Under the pieces are notes generated by a model. The model was given only the letters and a program-made list of their open reading frames with translations, did not search any database and was not told where the DNA came from. From DATFES01 sp035457725 (lineage in GTDB: Bacteria; Pseudomonadota; Alphaproteobacteria; CACIAM-22H2): a stretch of DNA of 64,000 nt. The translations under genes and the position numbers were made by a program. Each line of letters opens with the position of its first letter. Within the stretch, counting starts at the first letter, position 1. Shown here piece by piece: positions 26,736-35,346 of this stretch. Where the stretch lies: positions 1-64,000 of the forward strand of contig DATIBC010000069.1 in the NCBI GenBank assembly GCA_035457725.1, read 5' to 3'.

Positions 26736-27167
26736 ATGCCGACCACGATCGAAAAACTGACGCCCGAGGACGAAGCGCTGATCGCCGCGGCGCGCGATAC
26801 CATCGAACGCCGCTACATCGAGAACCGTCACCACATCGCCGCCGCACTGCGCACCAAGCGCGGCAACATCTACACCGCGGTGCATCTCGACACCTATGTC
26901 GGCCGGGCCTCGGTATGCGCCGAGGCCATCGCCGTCGGCAAGGCGATGGCCGAGGGCGACCGGGAGATCGTGGCCATCGTGTCGGTGCGCCATCCGCGTC
27001 CCCGCGAAGCCAACCGCGAGATTCAGGTCGTCTCGCCGTGCGGCATCTGCCGCGAGCTGCTCAACGACTTCGCGCGGGACTGCCAGGTCATCATTCCGGT
27101 CGACGGCCAACTCGGCCGCGTTTCCGTCGCCGACTTGTTGCCGGTCAAGTACACGCGACTGCCCTGA
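26736..27167 (+). CDS. Cytidine deaminase-like zinc hydrolase
   Basis: A 143-residue cytidine/deoxycytidylate deaminase-fold protein, closest in pattern to cytidine or blasticidin-S deaminases. Zinc and catalytic residues are visible in VGRASVCAEAIA (Cys-Ala-Glu) and SPCGICRELL (Cys-x-x-Cys). NIYTAVHLDT precedes the site. It converts cytidine or related nucleosides to uridine forms for salvage. It is 10 bp downstream of the zincin gene and three bases from the convergent uracil-DNA glycosylase gene. Confidence 0.85.
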   Translation: MPTTIEKLTPEDEALIAAARDTIERRYIENRHHIAAALRTKRGNIYTAVHLDTYVGRASVCAEAIAVGKAMAEGDREIVAIVSVRHPRPREANREIQVVSPCGICRELLNDFARDCQVIIPVDGQLGRVSVADLLPVKYTRLP

Positions 27168-27170
27168 GCC

Positions 27171-27782
27171 TCACGCCGAACCCAGCAACGCCTTGACTCG
27201 GCGGCGCAGGTCCGGAATCACCTCGCGCTCGAACCATGGATTCTTGCCGAGCCACGCCGTGTTGCGCCACGAGGGATGCGGCAGCGCGAGGAAATCGGGG
27301 AGATATTCTCGCCACGCCGCGACCGTCGCGGTCAGCGACGCCTTGCGCCGCCGGCCGAGGTAATAGGCGTGGGCGTATTGGCCGATCAGCAGCGTGAGCC
27401 GTATGTCGGGCAGCAACGGACGCAACCGCGGATGCCACGTCGGGCCGCATTCGGGCGAGGGCGGCAGATCGCCGCCGCGCGCGTCGCGGCCGGGATAGCA
27501 CATGCCCATCGGCAGGATGGCGACGCGCGGATCGTCGTAGAACGTCGCACGATCGACGCCCAGCCAGTCGCGCAACCTGTCGCCGCTGCGGTCGGTGTAG
27601 GGGAGGCCCGATTCGTGCACCCGCGTGCCCGGCGCCTGGCCGACCAGCAAAATCCGCGCCCCAGAGCGCACCATCAGCACCGGCCGGGGACCCAGCGGCA
27701 GCTTGGCCTCGCAGATCCGGCAGGCGCGGGCGGCGGCGATCGCCGCGGCCAGCGCCGTTTCCGGCGTCGCCTCAACGCCCAT
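27171..27782 (-). CDS. Uracil-DNA glycosylase family protein (possible 4Fe-4S type)
   Basis: A 203-residue protein of the uracil-DNA glycosylase superfamily. The active-site loop is ILLVGQAPGTRVHESG and the downstream HPS motif is LALPHPSWRN. Four cysteines (C21, C24, C95, C112) sit where family 4-like enzymes bind a 4Fe-4S cluster. The enzyme would excise uracil from DNA after cytosine deamination. The start overlaps the 3' end of cobB by 11 bp, which implies cotranscription. The residues around the pocket were not compared in detail, so the exact subfamily is uncertain. Confidence 0.85.
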   Translation of the reverse strand: MGVEATPETALAAAIAAARACRICEAKLPLGPRPVLMVRSGARILLVGQAPGTRVHESGLPYTDRSGDRLRDWLGVDRATFYDDPRVAILPMGMCYPGRDARGGDLPPSPECGPTWHPRLRPLLPDIRLTLLIGQYAHAYYLGRRRKASLTATVAAWREYLPDFLALPHPSWRNTAWLGKNPWFEREVIPDLRRRVKALLGSA

Positions 27783-28491
27783 CGAGCAGCCCCGCCACGT
27801 AGGCTGGAACGACTTTGCTTGCCGGGCCGTAGATGCGTTCCTCGAACATCGAGTGCCCCTCCGACGGCTCGAGATTAAGCTCGACCGTATGCCCTCCGGC
27901 GGCGCGCGCCTCGGCGACGAATCCCGCCGCCGGATAGACGTTGCCCGAGGTGCCGATCGACACGAACAGATCGCACTCGCCGAGCGCCGCGTAGATTTCG
28001 TCCATGCCGAGCGGCATTTCGCCGAACCACACGACATGCGGGCGTAGCCCCCCGGGCCGGCCGCACGCCGCGCAGACGAGACCGGCGGAAAGGTCGGAGT
28101 TGCAGGGATGGACATCGTCGCAATGGGCGCATCGCGCTTTCAGCATTTCGCCGTGCATGTGGCGTAGATTGCGCGAACCGGCGCGCTCATGCAGGTCGTC
28201 GATGTTCTGGGTCACCAGCAGAACCTGGCCCGGCCATTCGCGCTCGAGCCGCGCCAATGCATGATGCGCTGCGTTGGGCGCCACCTTGGCGTCGAGGAGG
28301 CCGCGGCGGCGCGCATTGTAGAAAGCGTGCACTCGCGCCGGATCGCGCACAAAGGCTTCCGGAGTGGCGACGTCTTCGATCCGCACCGTCGCCCATATTC
28401 CGTCGGCGTCGCGAAACGTCGATAGGCCCGACTCCTTGGAGATCCCAGCGCCGGTTAAAATCACGATCGAGGCGTCGCGATCGGCGATCAT
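27772..28491 (-). CDS. cobB: NAD-dependent protein deacylase (sirtuin, SIRT5/CobB class)
   Basis: A 239-residue sirtuin. GAGIS (14-18), TQNIDDLHERAG (95-105) and the catalytic H113 (HMHGE) are intact. Zinc ligands are C121, C124, C140 and C143. FYNARR provides Y58 and R61, the pair that accepts succinyl and malonyl lysines in SIRT5-like enzymes. It removes acyl groups from lysines, with NAD+ as cofactor, to regulate metabolic enzymes. It overlaps the uracil-DNA glycosylase start by 11 bp. Confidence 0.95.
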   Translation of the reverse strand: MIADRDASIVILTGAGISKESGLSTFRDADGIWATVRIEDVATPEAFVRDPARVHAFYNARRRGLLDAKVAPNAAHHALARLEREWPGQVLLVTQNIDDLHERAGSRNLRHMHGEMLKARCAHCDDVHPCNSDLSAGLVCAACGRPGGLRPHVVWFGEMPLGMDEIYAALGECDLFVSIGTSGNVYPAAGFVAEARAAGGHTVELNLEPSEGHSMFEERIYGPASKVVPAYVAGLLDGR

Positions 28492-28634
28492 CGCGACTCC
28501 CGCCTTGCATCGTTTGGGCGATACCGCACCGCACGTCGCGGAAGCGTAGGCGCCGCATGCGGCGGCGATGGCACGCGGGCGTACAATCGGCTATTGAAGG
28601 CGATGATGGGCATTGGCGAGGCGATAGCATAGCG

Positions 28635-29144
28635 ATGGCGGACGAGCAAAGTCGAGAACGGCCCCGACGAACGATTGGCGTCCTGTTCGTTTGTACCGGC
28701 AATATCTGCCGCTCTCCGACCGCGGCGGGCGTGTTCCGGACCATGGTTTCGCGCGTCGGCCTCAGCGAGCGATTCCGCATCGATTCATGCGGCACCTACT
28801 CGGGGCATATCGGGCAGCCGCCAGATCCGCGCGCGAAGGAACACGCGCTTAGACGCGGCTACGATATCAGCGATAGCCGCGCCCGGCTGCTGCGAACCGA
28901 CGATTTCGTGACCTTCGACCACATCCTCGCGATGGACCAGGGGCATCTGCGGGAATTGCAGCGCCTGGCGACGCCGCCGACGCGCGACCGCGTGCAATTG
29001 TTTCTGGACTTCGCCCCCCATTTGCCGGCGCGCGAGGTTCCCGATCCCTACTATGGCGAGTCGGCCGATTTCGAACGCGCCCTCGATCTGATCGAGCGCG
29101 GTGCAGCGAGCCTGCTTATCGCGGTGCGCAAGGAATTGCGGTGA
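28635..29144 (+). CDS. Low-molecular-weight protein-tyrosine phosphatase
   Basis: A 169-residue phosphatase with the signature C20-x5-R26 in FVCTGNICRSPTAAGVF and the general acid motif DPYYGESADF near residue 138. It dephosphorylates tyrosine residues; in bacteria, targets often include exopolysaccharide or stress kinases. The start at MADEQSRERP was chosen because longer upstream reading in frame is unrelated. Its stop overlaps the GTG start of the kinase gene by four bases, indicating coupling. Confidence 0.92.
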   Translation: MADEQSRERPRRTIGVLFVCTGNICRSPTAAGVFRTMVSRVGLSERFRIDSCGTYSGHIGQPPDPRAKEHALRRGYDISDSRARLLRTDDFVTFDHILAMDQGHLRELQRLATPPTRDRVQLFLDFAPHLPAREVPDPYYGESADFERALDLIERGAASLLIAVRKELR

Positions 29145-29995
29145 CGCTAACCGCCGCCGGGCGCGATGCCATCGAGCGCGCGATGGGCCGGCGGATCGTC
29201 CGGGCGACGGCGCTTCGTGGCGGTTGCGTCGCGGAAGTATGGCGGATCACGCTCGATGACGGCGCAGAGCTGGTCGCCAAGCTGGGTCGAGGTCTAGCAC
29301 TCGAGGCCTACATGCTCGACTGGCTGCGCCGGAACGGCGCGGTTCCGGTCCCCGCAATTCGTCTCGCGCGCGACGATCTATTGCTCATGGAGTTCATTGC
29401 CCACGACGAGGGCGGAATCGGCGCCGAGGCCGAGCGCGATCTGGCGGCGGTCGTCGCCCGGCTTCATGGTGTGCCGGGCGAGCACTTTGGCTTCGAGCAA
29501 GACACTGTCATCGGCGGCTTGCCCCAGCCGAACGCCGCATCCACCGACTGGCGGCAATTTTTCGCCGATTATCGCCTGCGCTTCATGGCCGATCAGGCGC
29601 GGACAGCAGGGCAATTACCGGGGCGGGTGGCGAGCCGCGTCGAGACGCTGTGCGCAAAGCTCGATCGCTGGATCGACGCCGGTGCTGCGCCGGCGTTGAT
29701 CCATGGCGATCTCTGGCACGGCAATATTCTCGCGCGCGGCGGACGCATCGTCGGCCTGCTCGATCCGGCGATCTACTTTGCCGATCCGGAGATCGAGCTC
29801 GCTTTCATGACGCTGTTCGGCAGCGTCGGCGAAACGTTCTTTGCTTCGTACCGCGAGATCCATCCGATTGCCTCCGGATTCTTCGAAGCACGCCGGCATC
29901 TTTACAATCTCTACCCGCTACTGGTCCACGTTCGCCTGTTCGGCGGCGGTTATGTCGGCCAGGTTGAGCGGATCTTGGATCGATTTGGCGCGTGA
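29141..29995 (+). CDS. Fructosamine kinase family protein
   Basis: A 284-residue protein with the fructosamine-3-kinase/ketosamine-kinase pattern. The Lys-containing strand is ELVAKLGRGLALEAYMLDWLRR, then LLLMEFIAHDEGG. The catalytic HGDLWHGNIL and DPAIYFADPEIELAFMTLF are intact. It phosphorylates ketosamines formed by glycation and so repairs protein or free amino-sugar adducts. The GTG start overlaps the phosphatase stop by four bases. Confidence 0.9.
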   Translation: MTLTAAGRDAIERAMGRRIVRATALRGGCVAEVWRITLDDGAELVAKLGRGLALEAYMLDWLRRNGAVPVPAIRLARDDLLLMEFIAHDEGGIGAEAERDLAAVVARLHGVPGEHFGFEQDTVIGGLPQPNAASTDWRQFFADYRLRFMADQARTAGQLPGRVASRVETLCAKLDRWIDAGAAPALIHGDLWHGNILARGGRIVGLLDPAIYFADPEIELAFMTLFGSVGETFFASYREIHPIASGFFEARRHLYNLYPLLVHVRLFGGGYVGQVERILDRFGA

Positions 29996-30086
29996 GGCGA
30001 CGAGACCGCCCAACACGCGCCGCACACGATCGCCCGAATGCCGGCGGGAACGGCTTGCGGGGCCCGGCAATCGGCCACGCTTCGTC

Positions 30087-30671
30087 TCACGCCTCGACCA
30101 GGGCCAGGGGATATTCCGCCTCAATCCGGTAGATCGGTCCGGCGTTGCGAAGGTGGCTCGAGAACAAAAGGAATTCGTCGACCGAGATCGGTCCGGCGCG
30201 AAACAGCGCATGATGCGCGAGAAACGCTGAAACGCGCGCGTTCTGGCCGCCATGTAGGCCGGGGCCGCTGTGGTCGTTCTGGACCTCGCGCAAACGGGCA
30301 AGCGTCACGTGCGGTTTGAAGCGCCGGCTCTCGCGCGGCGCGCCGACCCGCGCCAGTGCAGATTCGACGCGCGCCTGCAACGCCACCAGTTCGGCGCTCT
30401 TGTCGACGCCAACCCAAATCGTGTGGACATGGCCCGAGGTTTCGAAATGGCGCACGCCGGCGAGCGTGATCTCGAACCGCGGCGATCGGATGGCGGCCAA
30501 CGCGTCGTGGATATCGTCGGCTTCGCCCTCGTCAACCTCGCCGATGAAGCGGAGCGAGATGTGGAAATTCTCGGGCTCGACCCACTTGGCCCCGGGGACG
30601 CCGCCGCACAAGGCAGTCAAGCGCAACCTGACATCCTCGGGGAGCCCGACGCCGACGAATAGGCGAATCAT
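30087..30671 (-). CDS. thpR: RNA 2',3'-cyclic phosphodiesterase (2'-5' RNA ligase family)
   Basis: A 194-residue 2H-phosphoesterase with the two HxS/T-type motifs, NFHISLRF (H37) and PHVTLARL, as in ThpR/LigT. It hydrolyses 2',3'-cyclic phosphates of RNA fragments to 2'-phosphates and may ligate tRNA halves in the reverse direction. It stands alone, divergent from no neighbour, with 75 bp between it and the aldo/keto reductase 3' end. Confidence 0.9.
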   Translation of the reverse strand: MIRLFVGVGLPEDVRLRLTALCGGVPGAKWVEPENFHISLRFIGEVDEGEADDIHDALAAIRSPRFEITLAGVRHFETSGHVHTIWVGVDKSAELVALQARVESALARVGAPRESRRFKPHVTLARLREVQNDHSGPGLHGGQNARVSAFLAHHALFRAGPISVDEFLLFSSHLRNAGPIYRIEAEYPLALVEA

Positions 30672-30746
30672 GGCACCCTCCTGTTTCTGGAGTAGCCGAT
30701 TCGTATCCCGGCGACAAGGCGAACGCGAAGGCCCGCCGGCAGGCGG

Positions 30747-31790
30747 TCATGGACAAGGATTGGGATTGGCGGCGTGAATCGCCTCGAGCGCCGCCAAGAC
30801 ATCGGCCGACAGCTTGACATCGAGGCTGGCGACGTTTTGGTCGAGCTGTGCCAGCGACGTGCAGCCGATGATGGTCGAGGTAAGAAACGGCCGGGTGTTG
30901 ACGAAGGCAAGCGCGATCTGCGCGGCATCGAGGCCGTGCTCGCACGCCAGCGCGACGTACGCCGCCGCGGCCGGCTCGGCGCGCGGGGTGGAGTAGCGCT
31001 TGAAGCGCTCGAACAACGTCAGGCGGCAGTCGGGCGGCCGCGCGCCGTCGAGGTACTTCCCTGCCAGCACGCCCATCGCCAGCGGCGAATACGCAAGCAG
31101 TCCGCAATTGGCGCGGCAAGCGACCTCGGCCAGCCCAATCTCGAACGTGCGATTGAGCAGATTGTACGGATTCTGGATCGACTGGATGCGCGGCCCCCTG
31201 CCGGAGACGGCGAGCGCCAAGTGTTGCATTACGCCCCACGCCGTCTCGTTGGATACGCCGACATGACGGACCTTGCCCGCCCTGACCAAGCCGTCCAGCA
31301 CATCGAGCGTCTCTTCGAGCGTGGCGCCATCGCCCGCCGGCTCGTGGCTGTATCCCAGCCGACCGAAAGCGTTCACCTTTCGATCGGGCGAGTGCGTTTG
31401 GTAAAGGTCGATGTAGTCGGTCTGCAACCGCTTCAGCGAAGCGTCAAGTGCGGCCTCGATGTTCTTGCGGTCGAGCCGGCCGCGACCATCGCGCACGTGC
31501 GGCATGGCGTTGTTGGCGCCAGTTACCTTGGTCGCCAACACGACCTTGCCGCGCACTCCGGGCCGGCGTTTCAACCAGGTGCCGACATACTCCTCGGTTC
31601 GACCGAACGTTTCGGCGCGCGGCGGCACCGGATACATCTCGGCCGCGTCGATGAAATTGATGCCGTGTTCGAGCGCACGATCGAGTTGGGCGTGGGCTTC
31701 GGCCTCGCTGTTCTGTTCGCCCCATGTCATCGTGCCGAGGCAGATTAGGCTGACATCGAGATCGGTCGTACCAAGTCGGCGGTACTGCAT
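30747..31790 (-). CDS. Aldo/keto reductase (Tas-like)
   Basis: A 347-residue NADPH-dependent aldo/keto reductase of the Tas/YghZ group. It begins RRLGTTDLDVSLICLGTMTWGEQNSEAEAHAQLDRA. The catalytic tetrad is visible with D48 and Y53 in FIDAAEMYPVPP, followed by GKVVLATKVTG and LYQTHSPDR. The substrate is unknown. The start at MQYRRLG was selected because the longer upstream reading enters the FIST gene. Confidence 0.9.
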   Translation of the reverse strand: MQYRRLGTTDLDVSLICLGTMTWGEQNSEAEAHAQLDRALEHGINFIDAAEMYPVPPRAETFGRTEEYVGTWLKRRPGVRGKVVLATKVTGANNAMPHVRDGRGRLDRKNIEAALDASLKRLQTDYIDLYQTHSPDRKVNAFGRLGYSHEPAGDGATLEETLDVLDGLVRAGKVRHVGVSNETAWGVMQHLALAVSGRGPRIQSIQNPYNLLNRTFEIGLAEVACRANCGLLAYSPLAMGVLAGKYLDGARPPDCRLTLFERFKRYSTPRAEPAAAAYVALACEHGLDAAQIALAFVNTRPFLTSTIIGCTSLAQLDQNVASLDVKLSADVLAALEAIHAANPNPCP

Positions 31791-31828
31791 GGAAAACGCA
31801 ACCTTGCTGGTATCGGGGAGACCCCCGC

Positions 31829-32950
31829 TCAGAGGAAGAGCAGGAGGACACCCGTATAGCCATAAAGCCTGTCGTTGGAAATCTCTCCGTTGCAGAACAT
31901 GCCGACCAAGGGAAACTCGCCGAGCGCCCGCCGCAAGATCGCCAACTCGGCCGAGTCCGGGCCGAACAGATTGGGTCCACGCGCCAGGCAAGAGAAATAG
32001 AGGCCCGCCCTGGGCGCCGAGCCGGCGCGCCGCCTGAGTTGGTTGGCCATGCGCGCCAAGTCGTGCTCGGCGGTCTCGCGATCACGCCGCACGAACAGCA
32101 GCGAATCTCCGGCTGCAACAAGCTCGCCGATGGCGACCCACCCGCGGTCCGGATCGATGCCGACCAGGTTTCGTACCAGGTAGTCGCCGGTGTCAGAGCC
32201 GGCGACCGGCAATGCTGCATGGATGTAGCCGCCGATCCGCTCGAGCCGGCGCGCCAGGACTTGCCCCAAATCCTGCTTGAGGATTTCGAGCGCCGGCTGC
32301 CCGTCGATCTCAAACACGACGTTGCGCTCGCAGGCGGTGATCGTGTGCCTCGGCCCGATCGGCGAGCAGCCTTGCGACAGTCCGCTGACGACCGCTATGC
32401 CACTTGCGATCACGACCCCCGATATGCCGCCCTCAACGACGTCGCCCGCGACTTGGCGCATGAGTCCGCGCGAGGAGGCCAGCCCGCCGACGAGAAATCC
32501 GCCTGCGTGTCGCGCCGTGGCGGCGACGAGCTCGGCCAAATCGGGATTGCGAGGATCGGCATGCACCACGCCGATTGCGCCGCCGTCCTCTTCCGCCCGG
32601 CCGGCGACGCCACGCCGTGCTTCGGCAGGGCGCGTCACGTTCGGCAAAACTCGAAACGCGCCGTCGGGAAGCGCCGCGGCCATGACGGCGAGCGCCGGCT
32701 CGTCGAAATACTCGCGATCGCCGCCGGCGATGCCGATGGCAAGCGATCCGACCCAGTGGCGGATGCCGGTGCGCTCCTTGAGCGCGCGAACGATCGCCGG
32801 AAGATCGCCGGCGAGCGCGTCGGTCGCATAAACAAATCCGAGCTTGGCGTCCGCCGGGGCATTTAACGCGACGAGGCATGTCTCGACGGCCGGCCGCCAC
32901 CCTTGCGCCGCCGCGCAATGCGCGGCCGCGAATGCCGGTTTCGCGTTCAT
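31829..32950 (-). CDS. FIST domain (FIST_N/FIST_C) protein
   Basis: A 373-residue cytosolic protein with an N-terminal FIST sensory domain (HWVGSLAIGIAGGDREYFDEPALAVMAA; ATARHAGGFLVGGLASSRG) and a C-terminal FIST_C domain (DNLVGIDPDR-like, GLYFSCLARGPNLFG, FPLVGMFCNGEISN). FIST domains are predicted to bind small ligands, often amino acids, in signalling proteins. Here no kinase, chemotaxis or second-messenger domain is fused. It is 38 bp upstream of the aldo/keto reductase gene and probably cotranscribed with it. The start was set at MNAKPAFAAAHC. Confidence 0.87.
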   Translation of the reverse strand: MNAKPAFAAAHCAAAQGWRPAVETCLVALNAPADAKLGFVYATDALAGDLPAIVRALKERTGIRHWVGSLAIGIAGGDREYFDEPALAVMAAALPDGAFRVLPNVTRPAEARRGVAGRAEEDGGAIGVVHADPRNPDLAELVAATARHAGGFLVGGLASSRGLMRQVAGDVVEGGISGVVIASGIAVVSGLSQGCSPIGPRHTITACERNVVFEIDGQPALEILKQDLGQVLARRLERIGGYIHAALPVAGSDTGDYLVRNLVGIDPDRGWVAIGELVAAGDSLLFVRRDRETAEHDLARMANQLRRRAGSAPRAGLYFSCLARGPNLFGPDSAELAILRRALGEFPLVGMFCNGEISNDRLYGYTGVLLLFL

Positions 32951-33430
32951 CAAGATGTCGCGGTTCACGGCAAGAATTTTAGCGAAATGTCGTGGATCGA
33001 GCGATGTCGATCGCATGGTCGCCGTCCGGAGCCGCTTGGATTCCGTCCAGCGAAACGCTATATTCCGCATGCCGATAAGGCGGGTTCGTCCCGCAGCAGG
33101 TGGCGTCTGTGGTCCGAGGTTCGGCCCGTCGCGCGCACTTCTCCTTATTCGGCCGGTAATCGCCAGCTGTACCGAGTATTCGGCTGGCTGTCCGGCGTAA
33201 GGACCCTGGTTTAGAGGACTGGTTCTACGCGCGTTCGGGTTTGATGGTTGGTCCCTCCGCAATAAATCGCGCTCGTGGCGATCGTGTCGTCGGAATGCCG
33301 GGTTACGGCATGCCGTCGCCACGGCGTTCGCGCGTGCGTCGTTGCGCGAGAGCCGACGTGCACGCTCGATGGACTTGTTTGGGCGACCTCCGGCGCGCGC
33401 CGTTGGTCAATCTTGGAAAGGACGATCTTG
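32951..33430. other. 480-bp interval upstream of the RNA-binding protein gene
   Basis: No reading frame here shows a recognisable domain. The interval holds the divergent promoter regions for the FIST gene and the RRM gene, and probably a long 5' leader of the latter, whose coding sequence begins at 33431. A short GC palindrome (GGCATGCC near 33309-33316) and a purine-rich stretch just before the start codon (GGAAAGGACG) are visible. No terminator or riboswitch consensus was recognised. Confidence 0.45.
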
Positions 33431-33814
33431 ATGGGTAAGAAGCTCTACGTCGGCAACCTGCCGTTCACGTTCACCTCGCAGCACCTCGAGGAACTGTTTG
33501 CGCCGCACGGTCAAGTCACTTCGGCGCAGGTGATCATGGATCGCGTGACCAACCGTTCGCGCGGATTTGGTTTCGTGGAATTCGCCACTGACGAAGCGGC
33601 CGCAAAGGCGGCGGCCGAACTCAACGGTAAGCCGATCGGCGGCCGTCCGTTGACCGTCAACGAGGCGCGCGAGCGCACGCCTGGCGGCGGCGGGTTCGGC
33701 GGCGGCGGCCGCGGCGGGTTCGGCGGCGGCGGCCGTGGCGGATTCGGCGGTGGCCGCGGCGGATTCAGCGGCGATCGCGGCGGCTTCGGTGGCGACCGCG
33801 GCCCACGGATGTAA
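33431..33814 (+). CDS. RRM domain RNA-binding protein with Gly/Arg-rich tail
   Basis: A 127-residue protein with one RNA recognition motif. RNP2 is LYVGNL (5-10) and RNP1 is RGFGFVEF (44-51), the aromatic residues needed for stacking onto RNA. The C-terminal 45 residues are almost entirely Gly, Arg and Phe, in repeats of the GGRGGF kind. Such proteins in bacteria are often cold- or stress-induced RNA chaperones. A GGAAAGG ribosome-binding site precedes the ATG. A terminator follows at 33865. Start upstream of the RRM was rejected. Confidence 0.9.
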   Translation: MGKKLYVGNLPFTFTSQHLEELFAPHGQVTSAQVIMDRVTNRSRGFGFVEFATDEAAAKAAAELNGKPIGGRPLTVNEARERTPGGGGFGGGGRGGFGGGGRGGFGGGRGGFSGDRGGFGGDRGPRM

Positions 33815-33864
33815 CGCGGTCAGGCGCGCAAGCGCGCTTGCCAATCCAATATTGTGGAAACGCT

Positions 33865-33897
33865 GGACGGCGGCCTTGCAAGGCGAGGCCGCCGTCC
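33865..33897. terminator. Rho-independent-like hairpin after the RRM gene
   Basis: Perfect 12-bp arms GGACGGCGGCCT and AGGCCGCCGTCC enclose a nine-base loop. It lies between the RRM gene and the convergent TesA-like gene. The following sequence is only weakly T-rich (CTCTCTT), so it probably works on both strands but may be inefficient. Confidence 0.6.
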
Positions 33898-33929
33898 CTC
33901 TCTTGGCAACGCGCTGCGTCATTGTTCGC

Positions 33930-34628
33930 TCAGCGTCCGTCGAGCAACCGCGTCACATGCGGCAGAATCCGCTCGACGATGATCTCGACGCCGCGCGCAT
34001 TGGGATGAATGCCATCGCGTTGATTGAGCGCGGGAATCGCGGCGACGCCATCGAGAAAAAAATCGTAAAGCGCCACGCGGTGTTTCTCGGCAAGCCGCGG
34101 ATAGATGGCGTCGAACGCATTCGCGTAATCGCGGCCAAGATTGCGCGGCGCTTTCATTCCGGCGAGCAGAACCTTCACGCTGCGCTGCTTCAGGCGAGCG
34201 ATGATCCGATCGAGATTCTCGTAGGCGCGCGCCGGATCGAGCCCGCGCAATGCGTCATTGGCGCCAAGCTCGACGATGGCGAAGCCGGGTGCCGGGTTGC
34301 CGAGTGCCCAGTCGAGCCGTGCCAGGCCGCCCGCGGTCGTGTCGCCGGAAACGCCGGCATTGATCACTTCGACCGTGTGTCCGGCGGCGGCCAACGCGGA
34401 CTGCAGGCGCGCCGGGAATGCTTCCTCAGAGGGCAATCCGTACCCCGCAGCGAGACTGTCGCCGAGCACGACCAGACGACCGCTTGTCTGGCCGAACGCG
34501 GCGCGCGGCAGCATTACCGCGATCATCCCAACGCCAAGGGCGACATTGACAATTCGGCGGCTCGGGCCATATCCCCGAGAAGCGTCCTGGCGTCGACTTC
34601 TGCCGCAATTGCCGTCGGAAACCCGCAT
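33930..34628 (-). CDS. SGNH-family arylesterase/lysophospholipase (TesA-like)
   Basis: A 232-residue periplasmic hydrolase. A hydrophobic signal segment (about 26-46, ending FGQTSG) is followed by the GDSL block with S58 (VVLGDSLAAGYGL). Block III is ELGANDALRG and the Asp/His block is DGIHPN. TesA-type enzymes hydrolyse acyl esters and thioesters. In E. coli tesA is also divergent from the YbbA/YbbP transporter genes, as here. The ATG overlaps the opposite ybbA-like start by two bases; a shorter start would give a poor signal peptide. Confidence 0.9.
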   Translation of the reverse strand: MRVSDGNCGRSRRQDASRGYGPSRRIVNVALGVGMIAVMLPRAAFGQTSGRLVVLGDSLAAGYGLPSEEAFPARLQSALAAAGHTVEVINAGVSGDTTAGGLARLDWALGNPAPGFAIVELGANDALRGLDPARAYENLDRIIARLKQRSVKVLLAGMKAPRNLGRDYANAFDAIYPRLAEKHRVALYDFFLDGVAAIPALNQRDGIHPNARGVEIIVERILPHVTRLLDGR

Positions 34629-35346
34629 GTCCGCCGATCCCGTCGCTGAGCCGCTCGTCGAACTGGTCGACGTTCATCTGAAACTGGCGAGCGCGGCGGG
34701 CGAGGTCAATATCCTGCGCGGCCTCGAGTTGGAGGTCGCCGCCGGCGAGACGGTCGCCGTGGTCGGGCCGTCCGGTTCGGGCAAGTCGACCATGATGATG
34801 GTGATGGCCGGGCTTGAACGACCGAGCAGCGGTCGCGTTCGGATCGCCGGCCGTGAAATTTCGTCGATGAGCGAGGATGACTTGGCTTTGTTCCGCCGCA
34901 CGCGCGTTGGAATCGTCTTCCAGTCGTTTCATCTCATTCAGACGATGAACGCGCTTGAGAACGTGGCGGTGCCGCTGGAATTCGCCGGCCGCGGCGACGC
35001 CTTCGAGCGCGCCAGGGACAGCCTCGAGGCCGTCGGTCTCGGCCATCGGGTGACGCACTATCCGGGTCAGCTCTCCGGCGGCGAGCAGCAGCGCGTGGCG
35101 CTGGCGCGCGCCGTGGTCGCCGAACCGGACTTGCTGCTCGCCGACGAGCCGACTGGCAATCTCGACGCCGACACCGGGCACCAGATCATCGAGCTGCTGT
35201 TCGCGCTACGCGCGCAGCACGGATCGACGCTCATCCTCATCACCCACGACCCCGAGCTCGCGGCGCGATGCGACCGCACCGTGCGCCTGCTCGACGGGCA
35301 GGTCGTCGCCCCGGAGCGCGCCGCCGCATTGCGCGCGGCGCGATGA
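34627..35346 (+). CDS. ABC transporter ATP-binding protein (YbbA-like)
   Basis: A 239-residue ATPase of the MacB/LolD/YbbA group. Walker A is GPSGSGKST (47-55), the signature LSGGEQQR and Walker B LLLADEPTGNLD. It probably energises lipoprotein or esterase-related substrate handling together with the large FtsX-type permease that follows. The start at MSADPVAEP is favoured because the longer reading overlaps the divergent TesA-like gene. The stop overlaps the permease start (ATGA). Confidence 0.93.
   Translation: MSADPVAEPLVELVDVHLKLASAAGEVNILRGLELEVAAGETVAVVGPSGSGKSTMMMVMAGLERPSSGRVRIAGREISSMSEDDLALFRRTRVGIVFQSFHLIQTMNALENVAVPLEFAGRGDAFERARDSLEAVGLGHRVTHYPGQLSGGEQQRVALARAVVAEPDLLLADEPTGNLDADTGHQIIELLFALRAQHGSTLILITHDPELAARCDRTVRLLDGQVVAPERAAALRAAR

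Noticed and set aside
33680..33800. Short GC-rich repeats that could look like a repeat array
   Set aside because: They are codons for the GGRGGF tail of the RRM protein, not evenly spaced unique-spacer repeats, so not a CRISPR.
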